From Protonemura montana (Eukaryota; Arthropoda; Insecta; Plecoptera; Nemouridae): DNA of 64,000 nucleotides. Made by a program: the position numbers and the translations under genes. Positions 61,701 through 64,000 of the stretch are shown here, one piece after another (the stretch's first letter is position 1; every line of letters starts with the position of its first letter). Under the pieces are notes generated by a model that worked only from the letters and a program-made list of their open reading frames with translations, did no database searches and was not told the DNA's origin. The stretch spans positions 5,122,001 through 5,186,000 of the forward strand of contig OX387608.1 of assembly GCA_947568835.1 (NCBI GenBank), read 5' to 3'.

Positions 61701-62741
61701 TTACTATAACAAGTTTATTTTTTATTTTTTTCTGTGTGCGTGTGGAAAAATGTTTATGTTGTTTGGTAATCAATCAAGGTGTGCAAGGTGGGAATCGTGA
61801 TGGGGTTTTAGTAAAGGGTTGGAATTTAATTTATTCTGGGCGTTTAGCATCCCCGGCTGCAGTCTATTCACTGATTGAAACACAATTTAATTAAAGGCAA
61901 CGTACTTTGACCAGAAGGGTTGCTACTTGGTGTCTCTACTATCTATTGAAGATTTTTAATTGATTTATTTTCTTATCTCCGTTGTAGATGTTGGATTAAT
62001 CACGTTCTGACAGCGCTATATGTGGATACGCTGAGACGTTTTTTTCCCCTATTTTTACGCATCGCTGTTTAATTATTTTATCGTCAATTAAGAATCAATG
62101 GAGGAAAGAACCGACAACTTTTAGAAGGTGAATTCGTTATTTTGCTTTTCGATATCATCTGTGAGCGGCGTAGTCAGGGACACACTTGGAGGGAAACATG
62201 CCAAGAGCTTTGCTAATGATTTTCGAAACGCATTGCATTCGTGTACGGGCTAGTTTTGCCGTTTTTCTAAACTTTGGGTTAAATAATCGTTTTGTAACAT
62301 AAAATGCCAATTATTTAATAGATTATTATTCATCAGGTCGTTCATATGTAGACTTTTTTATTTACCACTTCATGTCCGACCTTGACTTGACTTTAATTGT
62401 TGCCATATTGACCACAATAAAGGTCTATGAATAGACGACAGTTTTTATAAACAAAAGATGCCTTTAAGGCAAAACGAATTTGGCGTTTGCGGCAATCAGC
62501 TTCAGTTTTCCCAGCGCAAAACAACTGCGTCCCAGTACCTAACAAACCGAACTCCCCCGACAACAACCTTACTAAATACTTCAAAAATCTCACGTCTCTC
62601 CCCCCCTCGCGGCCCACTCCAGCCCGTCGCCTCTTCGAACCAAGTCTCAACTATGAGCCGTACAAAACTCTGCCCCCCTTCTGCCCCACCCCCCATGTAC
62701 AATCGAAGCGACGGCATCGTTCCCCTAAGTCACGAGCCGAG
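40674..62741 (+). CDS. Secreted proprotein gene, three internal exons (unknown family)
   Basis: The exons are 40674-40771, 55546-55584 and 62515-62741. Phases match: the first ends GCA G|, the second is AT..GAA G| and the third is CG CAA... The joins therefore give Asp and then Ala codons. The first exon encodes a hydrophobic signal peptide. The second adds TPYFEALTKKFE. The third is rich in Pro, Asn and Ser with two Cys, and ends near a polybasic SKRRHR that resembles a furin-type site. I infer an extracellular proprotein, for example a neuropeptide precursor or a cystine-knot ligand prodomain, but I recognise no family. The start codon and the 3' exons are not in view. The 14.8-kb and 6.9-kb introns are full of repeats. 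The grouping is by phase and splice sites only. Confidence 0.55.
40772..42075 (+). other. Start of the 14.8-kb intron, mostly unrecognised
   Basis: A possible tRNA-related piece lies at 41250-41320 on the minus strand (B-box-like GGGGTTCAATCC). The frames at 41463-41796 lack motifs. Confidence 0.4.
42076..42238. mobile_element. Family E MITE, copy 3
   Basis: GGATCCCTAGAGCAGAGTTT, the core GAGGTTAAAGTTGTTGTCAC and ATGGTAAAAACCCCTGAAAA, ending AAACTCTGTTTTGTGGATG. Confidence 0.68.
42795..43225 (-). mobile_element. Family C MITE, copy 8, with duplicated terminus
   Basis: The terminus GGTTCGTATAGTTTTGGCCA, GAGTACCAGCGCTAATGTTA occurs twice with an exact 60-bp period (42801 and 42861). The normal interior and the opposite end AAATTAACGCTGGGTC follow. 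Confidence 0.85.
43226..44459. other. Intronic, nothing recognised
   Basis: No ORF or family repeat; mildly GC-rich near 44210-44360. Confidence 0.45.
44460..44690 (+). repeat. Tandem pair of diverged 5S-like segments
   Basis: TAGGTTAAGCAATATTGAGA..GGATTGGATGGGCGACCG at about 44490-44535, and GTTGAGCAACATTGG..ATATTGGATGGGTGACCG at about 44620-44672, roughly 130 bp apart. Both resemble the 5S rRNA internal control region, but the family A SINE body is absent. They look like 5S pseudogenes or another 5S-derived repeat. Confidence 0.55.
44737..44810 (-). mobile_element. Family B element, terminal fragment (reverse)
   Basis: TGGTTTTTAGACTCATGTCT, ACTTTATCTAACCTTAGCAC, TAGTTTTGAAAACAACT match the 3' terminus in reverse. 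Confidence 0.6.
45303..45592. mobile_element. Foldback element with arms of about 100 bp
   Basis: GACCAAAATTTCGACAGGTT, TCCTGGCCGCAGCGTTCAAG and TTAGAATTCTAGAAATC at 45309-45365 reappear as the inverse complement at 45530-45590, and TTGTAGACAAAGAATTAAA is likewise inverted. The loop is about 80 bp. No ORF. Confidence 0.75.
45688..45790 (+). mobile_element. Family B element, partial copy
   Basis: AGTCGCGAAACGTCGGGAAA, then ATTCAAAAATCCAGTTTTAA and TAGGTTTTT. The hairpin before GAAACGTC is shortened. Confidence 0.5.
46520..46735 (-). mobile_element. Family B element (reverse), half of an inverted pair
   Basis: ATGGTTTTTAGACTCATGTC to the motif at 46627-46666 on the minus strand (TTGAAGAAGTAAC, loop, GTTACGAAACGTCGG), ending TAATTACCTAGTTCAAGC... 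The frame through it (46502-46738) reads MLELGNCYNFVWFF, as in two other copies; this reflects shared DNA, not proven coding. Confidence 0.78.
46740..46925 (+). mobile_element. Family B element (forward), other half of the inverted pair
   Basis: CTTGAACTAGATAATTGTTA, TTTTATGTGGTTCTTTT, CAGGACTGCTTTAACCC, and motif 46825-46864. It is head-to-head with the preceding copy across about 25 bp, so a long hairpin could form. Confidence 0.78.
46926..47560. other. Intronic, nothing firm
   Basis: The ORF 47277-47555 (+) has a mixed composition (MATASLYHPLIASTPMNLL) but no motif or splice support. It directly precedes a family B-like motif, so it may be part of a decayed retroelement. Confidence 0.35.
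47561..47640 (-). mobile_element. Family B-related motif (reverse)
   Basis: On the minus strand, CCCCTGATAAAGTAACATGT, an extended spacer, then GAAACGCTGGG (47577-47621). It keeps the C of CUGA that the other copies have changed, but has A in place of the G of CUGAUGA. Confidence 0.5.
47641..48965. other. Intronic, nothing recognised
   Basis: Overlapping short frames near 47730-48090 on both strands reflect a locally GC-rich patch. No repeat family match. Confidence 0.4.
48966..49108 (+). mobile_element. Family B element, copy with hammerhead-like motif
   Basis: CTGACTGCTCTTACC, then TTGATAAAGTAACAGGCACA and AGTTACGAAACGTTGAG (48991-49030), ending AAGTAGACATGAGTCTGAAA, ACCATAAT. The GTAAC/GTTAC hairpin is intact. 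Confidence 0.72.
49109..50854. other. Intronic, nothing recognised
   Basis: AT-rich; short frames only. Confidence 0.4.
50855..51035 (+). mobile_element. Family B element, forward copy
   Basis: GATGCTTGAACTAGGTAATT, the same GTCAGGACTGCTCTAACCC segment and motif 50931-50970, then AGCATTCAAAACC. It is very similar to 46740-46925. Confidence 0.78.
51036..55344. other. Intronic, gene-poor
   Basis: A GC-richer patch at 51380-51600 has an open plus frame with no motif. The frames near 52838-53141 and 53549-53835 are unremarkable. No member of the families seen elsewhere was recognised. Confidence 0.4.
55345..55445 (-). mobile_element. Fragment related to the tRNA-core inverted-repeat element
   Basis: GATTTAAATTGCAAACGCTT, GCAGTGCGCGGGGTATT and AAATTGATGCCCAAACGGGA match the right-hand end of the 28.3-28.56 kb element in reverse. 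Confidence 0.55.
55546..55584 (+). CDS. 39-bp microexon of the secreted-protein gene
   Basis: Acceptor TTTCTTTATTTTTCAG and donor GAAG|GTAAGT are both strong. In the only phase compatible with the signal-peptide exon it reads (D)TPYFEALTKKFE. It is a symmetric phase 1-1 exon. Confidence 0.6.
55855..56178 (+). mobile_element. Family C MITE, copy 9
   Basis: CACCCGATGGCGCTTGCGGC, TCAATACATGTTTATCAATC, AAACCAGTCTCAAACGCGAG, and the terminal CGCTGAAACTCTGACAAAAC, CTTTAAACCCAATG. It starts about 270 bp after the 39-bp exon. Confidence 0.8.
56650..56872 (+). mobile_element. 5S-derived SINE (family A), partial
   Basis: GAAGCAACACTTTATTGGGT, TGGATAGGTGACCATCATAC, the body with CTCGACAGCATGGATTTGTG, ending abruptly at GTGGTCCCCTTGGTC. 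Both ends are truncated. Confidence 0.82.
56873..58954. other. Intronic, simple repeats only
   Basis: (CAT/CTT)n near 57017-57060 and C/A-rich sequence at 58545-58770. No exon recognised. Confidence 0.4.
58955..58973 (+). repeat. G19 homopolymer
   Basis: Nineteen consecutive G, immediately followed by CAGTGGCGTAGG, a sequence like the hAT-type terminus at 25150. Confidence 0.88.
58974..59459. mobile_element. Possible DNA-transposon remnant with CAGTGGCG ends
   Basis: CAGTGGCGTAG at 58974 and its near inverse CTGCGCCACTG ending at about 59459 bracket 485 bp. Only about 11 bp match, and no target duplication is visible. Confidence 0.3.
59736..60008 (+). mobile_element. 5S-derived SINE (family A), 3' part
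   Basis: TTATCAACCTTTCAACAGCA, TGTTGTTCGCGTTGTACCGT, CATCATCATCCAATCATC, ending AGTGCGTCGCCAGAACCATC. The 5S-like head is absent. Confidence 0.82.
60009..62514. other. Intronic, nothing recognised
   Basis: A short shared phrase, GCGTTGTAAGTGAGCGTA near 60672, resembles GCGTTGTTAGATGAACGTAG near 63735. No gene. Confidence 0.4.
62515..62741 (+). CDS. Pro-rich exon with polybasic site
   Basis: Acceptor CTTCAGTTTTCCCAG and donor CGAG|GTAACT. The chosen frame starts QNNCVPVPNKPNSPDNNLTK, contains NYEPYKTLPPFCPTPHVQ and ends SKRRHRSPKSRAE. NNLT is an N-glycosylation sequon. Third codon positions are GC-rich against an AT-rich background, which supports coding. Two shadow frames overlap; only this one fits the phase of the upstream exon. 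Confidence 0.62.
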
Positions 62742-63537
62742 GTAACTTTGCCGCCTCTCCTCCCCTCGACGGTAGCAGATCTCCAGTCACTTGACTAACT
62801 GGTAAGTCAAACATGGAGCTCCTTGTCCCGTGCTACGATCGGCCAATACAGATGACAATGCCTGTGCGAGGACAAGGGTTTGCAACGGGAAGCATGTTAT
62901 AACTTTTTTTTTGTGGAAATAAACTGTTGGGTCGCTGAAACGTTCAAATCTGTAATCTCAGTGAAAATTCACTCATCGTTGCATCCAATTATTTGATTCA
63001 AGTCACTGTGTTACTGGTGTTACTCTTCAAGGTCGAGTGCATTTGCATCTTCTAGCATGACCTGCCGGCTGCTTTACATGCTCTGCTGAAAGTTACAAGA
63101 ACGTCGTGCCATTCTTTGAGGCGGCAAAGATGCAGTCGTAAAACGGTCGGTGTTTGACTGGCACAACCAGTTACACGTCTTAGAAGATGCAAGTTCCCAC
63201 GCATTTTATTTTCTGAAATAAACTACAGAGAGACAAAAATAAGCACACGTCAGACTATGGCCAGCAATCATCAGTGAAACGAGATGAGATCTTCTATTTG
63301 GTTAAAATTACCAATATCTTTTACAAATGACGGGAATTGTCTCATTGAATTGAGAGCAAGATTAAATTAAAGCGATCCAGAGAGCGTCAATGCAAGCAAA
63401 GCGCACTTTTCTCACATTTGCTTAGTGAATTTGTCATCACCAATGATGAAAGGGTAAATAAAAGAGACGCTCGGCTTACCACAAGGTAACGCAGTTGGTC
63501 TTTGCGCCCTTGCTTGCGTCTCGAAGTCGTTCTATCG
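62742..63537 (+). other. Sequence after the last recognised exon
   Basis: Starts with the donor GTAACT. No further plus-strand exon could be identified before the window ends. Confidence 0.4.
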
Positions 63538-63706
63538 GATATTGTCACGGTAGGGTGAGTGGGAGGATTCAGAGGTCTCACTCCCCCTTAAACACTTGTG
63601 CGCCGTGTCATCACCCCTTACCAAGTCATCCACACCCAGCCCCTTCAACCCCAACTCAGGTGCGGTGGTGACAGCAGTAGGATTGTTTGTGTTATCTACA
63701 CTGCAA
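63538..63706 (-). CDS. Possible minus-strand terminal exon, unknown
   Basis: Reading the minus strand, AGCCCTAGTTGCAG is an acceptor. The frame that follows gives VDNTNNPTAVTTAPELGLKG, LGVDDLVRGDDTAHKCLRG and ends SHSPYRDNIR and a stop. Composition is balanced, but an internal GTAAGG donor and lack of homology leave it unproven. Longer ORF calls through this frame run into a family C MITE. Confidence 0.22.
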
Positions 63707-63789
63707 CTAGGGCTTTGCGAGCGCAATTTAAGTTGCGTTGTTAGATGAACGTAGTGATATCTAAGGATGATAAAATCGTTAATTTTGCA

Positions 63790-64000
63790 AGTTATAGGTA
63801 GAGGCAGAACGTTAATGTTAAAGTTTCTGCGTGAAAGATAGGCGCCAAAAGACTTCTTTATCGACAAAAATGGAGAGTACCGGAACACGCCGGTAAGGGG
63901 AGTCACTGTAGTATGAAATTTAATTTCGATATTTCTCGTAGGCTCTCGTATACTCACTTTTGGATATCATTACGTGTGTATCAATCGTTGAGGTACAAAT
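63790..64000 (-). mobile_element. Family C MITE, copy 10 (cut by window edge)
   Basis: GCAGAACGTTAATGTTAAAG, the GGGAGTCACTGTAGTATGAA segment and TGTGTATCAATCGTTGAGGT are diverged family C sequence in reverse, running off the end. Confidence 0.62.

Noticed and set aside
63532-63957. 141-codon minus ORF as one gene
   Set aside because: Its first half lies in a family C MITE. Only the 63538-63706 part was kept, as a weak exon.

Overview
This is a eukaryotic genomic window, AT-rich, with short exons spread over long introns, consensus GT..AG splice sites and a very dense load of short non-autonomous repeats. A degenerate interstitial array of CCTAA/TTAGG units, the usual arthropod telomere unit, at 15.3-15.7 kb points to an insect or related arthropod. 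The species cannot be named from the sequence; a hemipteran is only a guess. Nothing bacterial is visible: no operons, no ribosome-binding-site pattern.

Two genes are supported, both on the + strand. (1) 996-9493 holds the last six exons of a Dbl-family Rho guanine-nucleotide exchange factor. They encode the end of the DH domain (QRVTKYPLLL motif), a linker and a PH domain, then a stop, a 3' UTR and poly(A) signals to about 10.03 kb. All six exons are in phase 0. The 5' part lies upstream of the window. (2) 40674-62741 holds three phase-compatible exons that I assembled by eye: a signal-peptide exon, a 39-bp exon and a 227-bp exon ending in a polybasic stretch. I infer a secreted, probably processed proprotein of unknown identity whose first and last exons lie elsewhere. 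A few other short ORFs or exons (10236-10376, 34974-35198, 31993-32229, 63538-63706) are possible but weak.

Most of the recognisable sequence is repeats. Family A is a SINE of about 440 bp with a 5S-rRNA-like head, in about a dozen full or partial copies. One copy has a 91-bp head triplication, and two copies belong to a subfamily with a different 5' part. Family B is an element of about 240 bp that carries a conserved hairpin plus GAAACGUC motif resembling a decayed hammerhead ribozyme, as seen in Penelope-like retroelements. Family C is a MITE of about 350 bp with inverted termini of about 40 bp, in ten copies. Family E is a MITE of about 150 bp. There are also a 640-bp hAT-like element with an 8-bp target-site duplication, a foldback element, a tRNA-like core enclosed in long inverted repeats, tRNA-derived SINE traces, a 43-bp minisatellite with a 172-bp higher-order period, and a 30-bp repeat in open frame.

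Layout: 1-10 kb RhoGEF 3' half; 10-32 kb gene-poor and repeat-rich, with the TTAGG array; 32-40 kb repeats and possible upstream sequence of the second gene; 40-63 kb the secreted-protein gene, with large introns full of repeats; 63-64 kb a weak minus-strand exon candidate and a family C copy at the edge. No tRNA, rRNA or other RNA gene with intact structure was found.
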